Positions 50,080 to 64,000 of a stretch of DNA of 64,000 nt are shown here, piece by piece; position 1 is the stretch's first letter, and the number at the start of each line of letters is the position of its first letter. The position numbers and the translations under genes were made by a program. The notes under the pieces were generated by a model, which was given only the letters and a program-made list of their open reading frames with translations, did no database searches and had not been told where the DNA came from. The stretch is from Echiichthys vipera (taxonomy: Eukaryota; Chordata; Actinopteri; Perciformes; Trachinidae): contig OY829648.1 of assembly GCA_963691815.1 (NCBI GenBank), forward strand, positions 17,514,521 to 17,578,520, in the 5' to 3' direction.

Positions 50080-51450
50080 GATTCAAGATTCAAGATTCAA
50101 GATTCAAGAAGCAAATTATTGTGCAACAGTTTCAATGCAAAGATGGGAAAGGATCAGAGTGACAATAAGCATAAAATAAATCAAATAATAACTAAATGTG
50201 ACAGAGTGCAACAGACATTGTGGTTAAACTTAGGTATATACAATATAAAACAATATGCAGCGTGCAGTTTATCAGCAAATTGAAATAAGATAAGTTCAAA
50301 CTAAATAAATGATAAGGAGTGATAACAGTGTTAAAAATGCAGCAGCATTTCTTACAGAACTAAGTTACAGTAAAGTACAGTAAAGTGACGGTGGTCACAG
50401 GAAGCCGCTGGACTTAGGGCTAATACAGGGGCTGCAGGTGGATGAGGTTGTGGTCCGATCTTCCAAGAGGAGGAAGGGCAGTGGAGCTGTAAGCCTCCTT
50501 AACATTAGCATACAGCAGGTCCAGTGCCTTGTTTTCCTTGGTGGGACAGTCCACAAACTGCTTGATATTGCAATGAATGCGTCTGGGTGCCGTGTCTGAA
50601 GGCCCGCGACGACGGTGTGGATGACGTCACTCACTTGAGCGTGCCGCGTTTGCAGTCGGAGGAATGTAAATAAACAGGACGATCACGTGTGAAAACTCCC
50701 TTGGCAGATAGTATGGCCGCAGACTCACGGCAAGGAGCTCAATGTCCGGGTTGTACACACGCTCCTTTACAGTGACGTGACCAGGATTACACCACTTGTT
50801 GTTAATAAGAATAGCCAGTCCCCGACCTTTCCTCTTGCCACTCTCACAGTGACTCCTGTCCGCCCGAACAGTCTGAAAGCCGTCCAACATTATGTTAGAG
50901 TCCGGGATGTCCTCGTGGAGCCACGTCTCTGTGAAACACAGCACACTGCTCACACGATACATCGACTGAGTCCTCACCAGGCCCGCCAGCTCATCCATCT
51001 TATTAGCCAGCGACCTTACGTTCCCCATAGTGATGGAAGGGAGAGATGGTTTGTATGGTTTGTATCTCCTCTTCTTTTCCCAGTGTTTACGTCCAGCCTT
51101 ACATCCCCTGTACTTTCTCCTCAGTTCTGTGGGGATTTCAGGCCTCTTCCCGATCAGCGCCGTTGGTGTTAGCGACAACAGCTGTTCACGGGTGTAAACA
51201 ATGGACCCGACGCATTGTTACGTCCAGACGGAGATGCGGTCGGCAAATATAGTCCCGAGAATGAGACAAACGGACAAAAAACCTGTAAGAAAGGTCACAA
51301 AGATAATTGGCTAAGGTTAGCACGACGACTTACAGTAAAAAAGAACTAATAAAAAAGACAGTAAATAAGATAAAATAGCTAAAAGTGCGGAAAAGAGAGA
51401 GAGCAACTGTTGCGGGCTGCCGCTCGACACAGCGCCGGAACCGGAACTGT
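50080..51450 (-). mobile_element. Internally deleted LINE (L2/Rex1-like) with TTGAATC tail
   Basis: Read on the minus strand, the copy has a GC-rich 5' region starting near 51450 (CCGGTTCCGGCGCTGTGTCG) and endonuclease-domain coding sequence (51190-50400). It continues with an AT-rich 3' untranslated region and ends in four exact TTGAATC units (50080-50107, written GATTCAA on +). Fish LINEs with this 5' region and a 7-bp tandem tail are familiar to me. The reverse transcriptase, normally about 2 kb, is absent: the endonuclease part runs straight into the 3' region. So this is a 5'-complete but internally deleted copy, which is unusual because most LINE copies are 5'-truncated. Confidence 0.8.
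50403..51190 (-). pseudogene. LINE apurinic-type endonuclease remnant
   Basis: The minus-strand frame reads YTREQLLSLTPTALIG, then the conserved ITMGNVRSLANKMDELAGLV (start of the endonuclease/exonuclease/phosphatase fold), CFTETWL with its metal-binding Glu, SGKRKGRGLAILINN, IELLAVSLRPYYLPREF and VLFIYIPP. It stops after SSE at 50627. One frame away the homology resumes with SDVIHTVVAGLQTRHPDAFIAIS. It then jumps to QFVDCPT, LDLLYANVKEAYSS and GRSDHNLIHLQP in a third frame, with a stop at 50403. The expected GDFNH segment between FIAIS and QFVDC is missing. The intact protein nicks target DNA to start reverse transcription; this one is dead through two frame changes and a lost catalytic motif. 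Confidence 0.82.
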
Positions 51451-51710
51451 ATACACACATACAGAGCACCAAACCTCTGCAATCACACGCTTGCCCTGCA
51501 GCTGACCTTCTAACACGGAGTCATGCATGCAAGTCCTGCTGTTAATCCACACTACATTTATGCAGTGACCCATATGCACACACACAGAGGCAAACATCAT
51601 CAGAGATTTGACAGAGGCACATTTATGCAGTCTTTCTCACACGCATTGACTCCTCACGTGTGTATGACATCTGTGTGTGTCAGTGCACACCATCTGTGGT
51701 GTTACTAAGA
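51451..51710. other. Non-coding spacer between two LINE copies
   Basis: Contains scattered CACACA and TGTGTGT words. No element assigned. Confidence 0.45.
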
Positions 51711-52100
51711 GATGGGGAGTTCATCTAATCTCATCTTCAACCGCTTATCCGAGGATGGGTCACGGGGACAGGAGCTTTAGCAGGGGACCCCAAACTTCCC
51801 TTTCCCGGGCCACATTAACCAGCTCTAACTGGGGGATCCCGAGGCATTCCCAGGCCAGTGTGGAGATATAATCTCTCCACCTAGTCCTGGGTCTTCCCCG
51901 AGGCCTCCTCCCAGCTGGACGTGCCTGGAACATCTCTCTAGGGAGGCGCCCAGGGGGCATCCTTACTAGATGCCCGAACCCCTGCAACTGGCTCCTTTCA
52001 ACGCAAAGGAGCAGCGGCTCTACTCCGAGTTCCTCACGGATGGCTGAACTTCTCACCTTATCTCTAAGGGAGACTCCAGCCACACTCCTGATGGGGAGTT
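51711..52100 (-). mobile_element. 5'-truncated LINE with 11-bp target-site duplication
   Basis: The sequence GATGGGGAGTT occurs exactly at 51711-51721 and at 52090-52100 and brackets LINE sequence between them. Read on the minus strand, the insert holds the last part of a LINE open frame and a short 3' region ending in CGGATAAGCGGTTGAAGATG and AGATTAGATGA. The perfect 11-bp duplication is the hallmark of target-primed reverse transcription and gives exact borders: a 368-bp insert (51722-52089). The family resembles fish RTE-like (Expander-type) LINEs. Confidence 0.88.
51760..52089 (-). pseudogene. LINE ORF2 C-terminal fragment
   Basis: A continuous minus-strand frame of about 107 residues contains LRDKVRSSAIREELG, FGHLVRMPPGRLPREMFQ, GRRPRGRPRTRWRDYIS, LAWECLGIPQLE and VAREREVWGPLLKLLSP before the stop. 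This is the region after the reverse transcriptase domain in fish RTE/Expander-type LINEs. The reverse transcriptase and endonuclease are absent through 5' truncation at insertion, not later decay: the frame is still open, so the insertion is fairly young compared with the neighbouring relics. The family label is from memory. Confidence 0.82.
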
Positions 52101-54469
52101 AATGTTTTAAAAAAAGTGGTTTGTTTAAAAGAAAAGAACATTTGCTATTTATATTCGTGTTAGTGTCCTGCTGTTGAGCAATTAACTGAGTTGTTAGCTC
52201 TGTCTGTGACATATTTAGCAAAGACAGGAATTAAGATGGGTTGAGGCTGTCCAGCCTAAAAAACTGCGATTCTTAAAAAAAAAAAAAAAGTTAAAAGAAG
52301 CATTCTTTCTTTCTTCACAATTTGTAAGTTTGTACAAAACTGCTCTTTTTCAAAGCAATAATTGAAATGGCTTTCTTACTTGAAGAATATTTCCATCTAA
52401 TAAAAAAACTACTTCTTTATGTTAGAGATTTACAATATTTTCCAAGAATACGTTTTTGCAAAGTCAAACAATGCTGAAAGACATTTTGTCATTCAAAACA
52501 GCCAAACAAACATTTTCAAACAAAGGAAGTTAAATCTTACAAAATGTGTTATTCTGAGAAAAATTTTATTTTTTCACTAGCGTTTTACTGCATGAATGAG
52601 CTTGTGAATTGCTGTAAACAGGCACATTTTACAGAAAATACAGTTACACTAAAGCTGCTCAACAGAATATTGTCGGGCCATGCAAACCATTTTACAGGCT
52701 GCAGGACTGTTTGATAATTGCACTTTTTAGAGGTCACTACATACCTATTTGCCTATATATGAGAACACACTACATTTGATATCATTTGGAGTCAGCCAGT
52801 CTAAATCACATCAAAAACAGGAAAAGTCCATTTCAGTTAAATGAAACTTCAACCTCTACTGGACTTTCCTAAGAGGCTGATGACATAGTGCTGTTAGGGC
52901 CCGCAGAGAAAACGACCTGGATAAGACCTGCTATTTCGGTTGCCCTCAGCCTCAGGGAGGTGGGCTTTTTTTGAATACATAACCCCAGGCTCCGGAGCCC
53001 TCTGCCTCAACGATTGTTGTTTAATCCATCTTAGGAGCCGTATTTGCAGCATGACTAGCCTCAAGAGCTATCAACAAACACTATGCAGAGGCTGCTCTGG
53101 GTACAGAAAAGCTTTTATGGTTAAACATAAGAGATTGTGCTTGAAGTTTTGGGGCTGAGGAAAATATAATCATATTATCAGTCAATTCCCTGAGTGTTTT
53201 GTGGTCAAATGGCAAGCTAATCTCTCCAAGAAATGACTCTAAAATATCTACCTTGGGAAAGTCTAATAACTTGCTGATTTATTTGTTCCTTGTTTAATTT
53301 GTACTCACAAAAATGTACAATGTAGGAGTGCCTAACAATTGATTAATTGACTAGTTTTGACTATTTTATGAGTTTGTCTGTTAACCATTAACACAAGTTA
53401 ACCACATTTTCTTTTATGTGAAAATTTAGAACTGAGTGTCAAAAGTCTCCAGATGGTCTATCCAGAGGATATGCTGAAGGGACTTCCCTGCCCATCTTAT
53501 CTCAACAAGAGTCTGGAAATAGCAAAGTGCTGCATTTCCCTTTAAGTCCTCTCAGCTCCGTGACGCGTCAACACTCGTCTAACACAGATACAACCTCACC
53601 TCTCAACCACTTGCACACTATTCTCTTTGTCTCCTTACCATACAGCGATAGCGTTCTCCACTGTTTTACCTTTAAGCTGTTTTACCACAATCAGTCTACT
53701 CATTTAAAGTTCAGGATCAACGTTATGCTTATTAGTTTATTAGTATGGATTTGTAAGCTGAAAGTTGTTTAAAGCAAAGGCTGGGGAAAATATGAGGAAT
53801 GGATCATTTTTATTCTATAAGTAGCTATTAAAACTGTTTTATTTGCTTGTTTATGTCTTTTTAATGATATTTGAACCAATGAATTATAAACACAAAACTA
53901 CTTCCAAGAATGTACTCACTGGATCAAAACCGAAAAATCCAGTAGTACTAACATCAGGGAATAATACAAACATTATTTGGAGTTGGACATATCATTGACT
54001 GCATAAAGAAGTCTGCATGATGCACTGATAATGTTGTTTCTTACTTCACTGCCAAATAAATGGCATTAATCAAGGCATCTGAGTCATCACTTTAAACGGA
54101 CCATGTGAATTAAAATGATTCTTTCCTGCCTCCTACACAAAATTTAATGGCCCACTCAAGCTTTTCAATTAAGACGTGGACTTTAAATCCACTGTGCAAG
54201 GAGGTATGGTATTTAATTCTACACAGCTGCAGAACGAAGACTGAGTATAAAGTCAATTACATCAGCGCTTAGGCACATGCATCTGAAGTATTCTTGTGGC
54301 ATAATTTTTTGGTCAGCTCAGTTCTCACTACTGCGATGTTTCTGAACTCTTACATGCATGACACATCAATATACACATACTCCTTCCTCAGTGTCACAGA
54401 GGACTCTACTGATACATTTTAAGGCTCTGAAAGATGATTTGGTAAAAATTGTAATGGACTGCATTTAAC
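52101..54469. other. Non-coding, no recognised element
   Basis: A 15-base A run at 52275-52289. The frames at 52940-53158 and 53527-53772 (+) have no domain character. AT-rich overall. Confidence 0.45.
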
Positions 54470-54682
54470 ATACAAGGTGCTATTCAATTTGCCTCTCACT
54501 CACCCATTCATACATTGATGGTGGCAGAGCCGCCATGCAAGGCGCTGGTCTGTAGATTTAGAGCAACTCAAGGTTCACTGTCGTGCTCAAGGATATTTTT
54601 ACACACAGACAGAAGGAGCGGGGGATCAAACCACCAACCTTAAGAATAACACGCTCTACCTCCTGAGCCACAGTTGGCAGTG
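54470..54682 (-). mobile_element. tRNA-like dispersed fish repeat, - copy
   Basis: On the minus strand: GTGGCTCAGGAGGTAGAGCG (A-box-like head, ending near 54650), GGTTGGTGGTTTGATCCCC (B-box-like, near 54630), CCTTGAGCACGACAGTGAAC, TTGCATGGCGGCTCTGCCAC, and ATGAATGGGTGAGTGAG. I recall this series as one of the most frequent percomorph repeats. Both internal promoter boxes are near consensus, so it is probably a tRNA-derived SINE-type unit. The + copy at 21890 is more decayed. Confidence 0.72.
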
Positions 54683-54719
54683 CAACTAAAAACATTTTAG
54701 TGCAACTAAAAACATTTAG
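54681..54719. repeat. 20-bp tandem duplication
   Basis: The unit TGCAACTAAAAACATTT(T)AG is present twice, differing by one T, right at the border of the tRNA-like repeat. Confidence 0.9.
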
Positions 54720-54735
54720 GTAATGCAGCTGCATA

Positions 54736-54806
54736 ATAATAATCATAATAATAATAATAATAATAATAAAATATAATAAATAAATATATAAATATATATA
54801 TATATA
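54736..54806. repeat. (TAA)n and (TA)n low-complexity tract
   Basis: ATA/TAA trinucleotides passing into TATATA; ends just upstream of duplicated segment A. Confidence 0.93.
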
Positions 54807-54821
54807 TTATATGTGGTGGTG

Positions 54822-55047
54822 TAAATACATAAATGGTAATATATGTCTGAGTCTGGTTAAAACCTTAAATTGGATATCAGTGCAAGAGCATGCCATACCA
54901 TTCCAAGAGGCCACAAATAGCCCACACATCACTATGCCTTTGTCCACCTGCTGTTGTAGTTCACATGTTTGTGTGTTGATGAGAATTAAAATTAAATTCA
55001 ATGATATATGAAATATAATGTTGGTCGGAGTAATTGTGTAATACATG
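54822..55047. repeat. Direct repeat, copy A (226 bp)
   Basis: Aligns from AAATACATAAATGGTAAT to GTGTAATACATG with 55565-55790, same orientation, constant offset of 743 bp and only scattered substitutions (roughly 90% alike by eye). Shared words include CTGAGTCTGGTTAAAACC, AAGAGGCCACAAATAGCC and ACATCACTATGCCTTTG. Similarity stops sharply at both ends. The short frame common to both copies shows different frames and no conservation of coding, so it is not a gene. The constant offset over the whole length means almost no net indels. Confidence 0.88.
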
Positions 55048-55181
55048 CTACAACTGGATTCTGCCATATATTATGGTAATATAGAAAACAGATTTTATCA
55101 GCAAGACAACCAACAATGTTTATCCTGTTTATTGAATCCCATTAGCATGAGCCACCATTTCATTTCACCATTTAAACAATT

Positions 55182-55232
55182 TCACTGGGATTATTAAAGT
55201 ATTTCTGATTTTAACTCTGATTCTGATTTCTC
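55182..55232 (+). mobile_element. LINE-type 3' tail (CTGATT repeats)
   Basis: CACTGGGATTATTAAAGTAT followed by TTCTGATT-type repeats fits the 3' end of a fish LINE (TGGGATTAATAAAGT..TCTGATTCTGATT). It lies between the two copies of the 226-bp direct repeat. No body recognised upstream. Confidence 0.55.
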
Positions 55233-55324
55233 CTGCTGGTCAGTATGCATGTTTACACTTTTTATGCTTGCTCTTTGAGATGCTTTACCACTTTCACTTT
55301 AAGATGTTGATTTGAAGGCATGAA

Positions 55325-55340
55325 CCCCCCCCCCCCCCCC
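55325..55340. repeat. Poly-C run
   Basis: Sixteen consecutive C, followed by TCATGCCCCC. Confidence 0.95.
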
Positions 55341-55564
55341 TCATGCCCCCTACAGCGGTATCCTGCTTAGACATGCCCATTGAGGCATGATATGAATATA
55401 AATGTAAAAATTAATATAAGGCTGGAACGGTGGCATTCCTTAGATGTATGCAGATTCACTCAGTGTTGCTTATTCAGTATGTACAGTTGCAGGTAGACCT
55501 CAAGCTGTGTGTTTTCTCAAATTATCCCTCCTCAGGCTCAGCGAAGGAGGATGGATCTTGGACA

Positions 55565-55790
55565 TAAATACATAAATGGTAATATACGTCTGAGTCTGGT
55601 TAAAACCTTAAATTGTATATCAGTGCAAGAGCATGTTAACCATTCCAAGAGGCCACAAATAGCCCACACATCACTATGCCTTTGCCCACGTGCTTTTGTA
55701 GTTCACGTATGTGTGTGTTGAATGAGAATTAAAATCAAATTAAATTATATATGGAATATAATGTTTCTCGTGGTAATTGTGTAATACATG
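55565..55790. repeat. Direct repeat, copy B (226 bp)
   Basis: Partner of 54822-55047. Upstream of it the sequence (CTCAGCGAAGGAGGATGG) and downstream of it (AGACTGTGTAATCATG) differ from the flanks of copy A, so the borders are real. Neither terminal inverted repeats nor a clear target duplication could be found. Confidence 0.88.
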
Positions 55791-55842
55791 AGACTGTGTA
55801 ATCATGTAGGCTCTTCTGCACTACTTTAATATAACGATATAA

Positions 55843-55844
<2 letters not shown>

Positions 55845-55928
<84 letters not shown>
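55845..55928. repeat. (TG)n microsatellite
   Basis: About 80 bp of TG with one GGTG interruption near the start. Confidence 0.97.
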
Positions 55929-62190
<6,262 letters not shown>

Positions 62191-62191
62191 A

Positions 62192-62200
62192 CATATATAT

Positions 62201-62262
<62 letters not shown>
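62192..62262. repeat. (AT)n microsatellite
   Basis: About 70 bp of AT with one AAAT interruption; palindromic. Confidence 0.97.
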
Positions 62263-62268
<6 letters not shown>

Positions 62269-62270
62269 CC

Positions 62271-62336
62271 CATTCGCAATAAGAGATCCCTACTTGTTGA
62301 TCTCATTCGCAATAAGAGATCCCTACTTTTTGATCC
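62271..62336. repeat. 33-bp tandem duplication
   Basis: Two adjacent 33-bp units, each starting CATTCGCAATAAGAGATCCC and ending TTGATC, with about two differences. They directly follow the AT tract. Confidence 0.92.
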
Positions 62337-63600
62337 AATAAAATTATCCACCAACAGGATGGGATCAGGGCTGCAATTATTACTGAGAGCACTGTGGTCA
62401 TATATTTTGGGAGTATGCATGTTTTAGCAACATAGAGGAGATCACATTCTGCAACCAAATAACTGCATGTATGGTATTTTATGGGCTGGTAAGTTTGATT
62501 TCTTTTTAGTCAAAAAAGTATTCTCTTTTTCTTCTCCAAAAATATATATCCCTGTGGGTGGAGCAGTCAAAATCTGAAAATAAATGAGAAAAAATGAAAT
62601 TGAACTTTTGACTGAATTAATAAAATATGAAAAATCCAAACATTTGAGAGACGTATACTCTTGACCTCTGTACTTCTTAAATCCCAGCTTTTGTCCTAGA
62701 AGGTCTATCCTAAGAAACCAAAACGTACCCACAATATATATATCATTGTTAAAATGTAGAGTTTTTCCTGATGACACATTGCACATTTCCCATGTACTAT
62801 AGTACTTCTAGTGATATCTGACTTCACTAATGGATAGTGTCATTTCGAGACATTTACTTTGAGTGGTTGAAATGTTAGCCCTTTGAGGGTAAGACACTGT
62901 CTCTGAGGGTGAAAGGGATGTGGAGTGATGTGGGTACAGGGCTCGGGAGCTTGTGATTGGTTGTATACTCAAAGGGTAAGAGATTTCTTTCAACTAAAGC
63001 TCAGAGAGGAAAGGGGGGGGGGCATGTCTAACAGGGTTTATTATCAGATAAAAACTAAATTCTACCTCCAATGGGATTAGAAAGCTTAAAGGTTGAATAT
63101 GGAGAATGAGCAGAACACTGGCACCACTCATCCAAGAATGTAGTCACAACAACAAAAAATAATTCCAGCAGGCTGGTTGCCAGGTTCCTGCTCCATGTCA
63201 AGTGATGAATCATAGAGGGTAATGACTCATTTCAACTAATCAATTAATTTTACAACAGTATTTAACATTAGCCAGTCTTCAACTGGAAGTATTTCTTTGA
63301 GAGGTGTGTAATCGATTAGCTAGTTCTCAACTCAAAATGATTACTTGTTTATGTAGCCTAACAAGAGCCAACCCTGGCAACCCGCAATGGCGGCCGCTGT
63401 TGGCTGGAACAATGTAAACAGAACATGACAGAAATTCATTGTCAAACCCGTTAAAACATTTTTAAATATTAATTCAGACTAAATATATATTTCTTATGAA
63501 AAAGCAATACTTTCATTCTGTACCCCTCAAAATGCCCCGTGGGTGTATTATTATTATTTTTAAATATAAAGCTTTTAATAAAGTTTAAACATATTCAACC
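62337..63600. other. Non-coding, no recognised element
   Basis: A 10-base G run at 63013-63022 and a GGCGGCCGC word at 63391. No gene or transposon assigned. Confidence 0.45.
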
Positions 63601-64000
63601 TTTAACTTCTAGACTCTCACTATCAATGACAAAAACGAAGGTTATGATACCCTGGTTCTATAAGCACAGGCTAAACCCTCTACTGGACTCTATGGGTTAG
63701 ACTCTCTTCCAATAAATAATATACGTTCACCTACTGAAATTTGCATAAACGTAGCCAGCCAATCAGGATGTGCCTGCTATCCTACACCCTCTTCAGAACT
63801 GCTCCTGTCTCATCCCTCTCTGAGAGGGTGAGTGGTAGAAAGGTATAAAGCAGCTTTCTTGGCAATGGCGCGTGTGCGAATGCTTCCACCTCCAGGGGTG
63901 GGTCATCTTACTGTGCCAGGGAGAACCATAGCAGGCAGTGGGTTTTGTATCGATTAGCAAACAAATCCACCTCCTCTCCGAATCTGCTTAATCACCTCGA
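63601..64000 (+). promoter_or_regulatory. Octamer/CCAAT/TATA promoter-like region at window edge
   Basis: An octamer ATTTGCAT at 63739-63746, a CCAATCAGG box at 63759-63767 and a TATAAAG box at 63844-63850 stand in the order and spacing of a polymerase II promoter. A perfect 15-base inverted repeat (CCCTCTCTGAGAGGG) lies between CCAAT and TATA. TAGACTCTC occurs twice upstream (63609, 63696). The tight packing and CpG-bearing sequence downstream would fit the U3 region of an LTR element or another repeated promoter, continuing past 64000. No coding sequence is visible before the edge, so a single-copy host promoter is also possible. Confidence 0.35.

Noticed and set aside
50080..50107. CRISPR-like or regulatory array of GATTCAA units
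   Set aside because: Four contiguous 7-bp units without spacers in a eukaryotic LINE tail; a known type of LINE 3' end.
50627..51178. Host gene encoding an endonuclease/exonuclease/phosphatase protein
   Set aside because: The segments are LINE-specific, the frame breaks twice and a LINE 3' end with TTGAATC units follows.
50071..51456. Target duplication AACTGT for the internally deleted LINE
   Set aside because: Only six bases agree around the assumed ends and the 5' border is not exact; could be chance.

Overview
The window looks like nuclear DNA of a teleost fish, most likely a spiny-rayed (percomorph) species. It is AT-rich, with very long CA/TG microsatellites and remnants of repeat families known from fish: Harbinger, Tc1, two kinds of LINE, tRNA-derived SINEs, and the dispersed repeat ending in TCCTACACACTGGACC. 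I recognise no intact host protein-coding gene. Most open frames in the window are read-throughs of CA, TG, GA or AT repeats, or chance frames without domain character. The family names come from my memory of fish repeats and could not be searched.

Layout. 0-5 kb: a GA microsatellite, copy 1 of a dispersed repeat, a long TG tract and a LINE-type 3' tail. 5-22 kb: a 200-bp fish repeat fragment at 5.5 kb, several CA/TG tracts, copy 2 of the dispersed repeat at 15.2 kb, and a tRNA-like repeat at 21.9 kb. 22-32 kb: a 61-unit CA tract, then repeat-poor sequence that resembles conserved non-coding DNA, including two TAATTAAGCG motifs 19 bp apart. 32.1-32.4 kb: a compact promoter-like island with a ZNF143-type site, three CCAAT boxes and splice-donor-like sequences pointing both ways. 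34.6-35.9 kb: a complete non-autonomous PIF/Harbinger element with a CTG target duplication. It carries the start of a transposase on + and two Myb/SANT-like exon remnants on -.

38.5-42.5 kb: two microsatellites, then about 3 kb with no open frame over 60 codons that looks like conserved regulatory DNA. 43.8 kb: a tRNA-derived SINE. 46.7-52.1 kb is a cluster of transposon remains: a decayed Tc1 copy with long inverted repeats, a dispersed-repeat fragment, an internally deleted LINE with endonuclease homology and a TTGAATC tail, and a 5'-truncated LINE bounded by an 11-bp target duplication. 54.5-55.8 kb: a tRNA-like repeat, a LINE tail, and two 226-bp near-identical direct repeats 743 bp apart. 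56-62 kb: ordinary sequence with a 55-unit GT tract and an AT tract next to a 33-bp tandem duplication. 63.6-64.0 kb: an octamer/CCAAT/TATA arrangement running off the window, perhaps the edge of a retroelement.

The coding relics belong to mobile elements, not to a shared pathway. The repeat-poor, open-frame-poor blocks suggest an intergenic or intronic regulatory landscape, which only alignment to other fish genomes can test.
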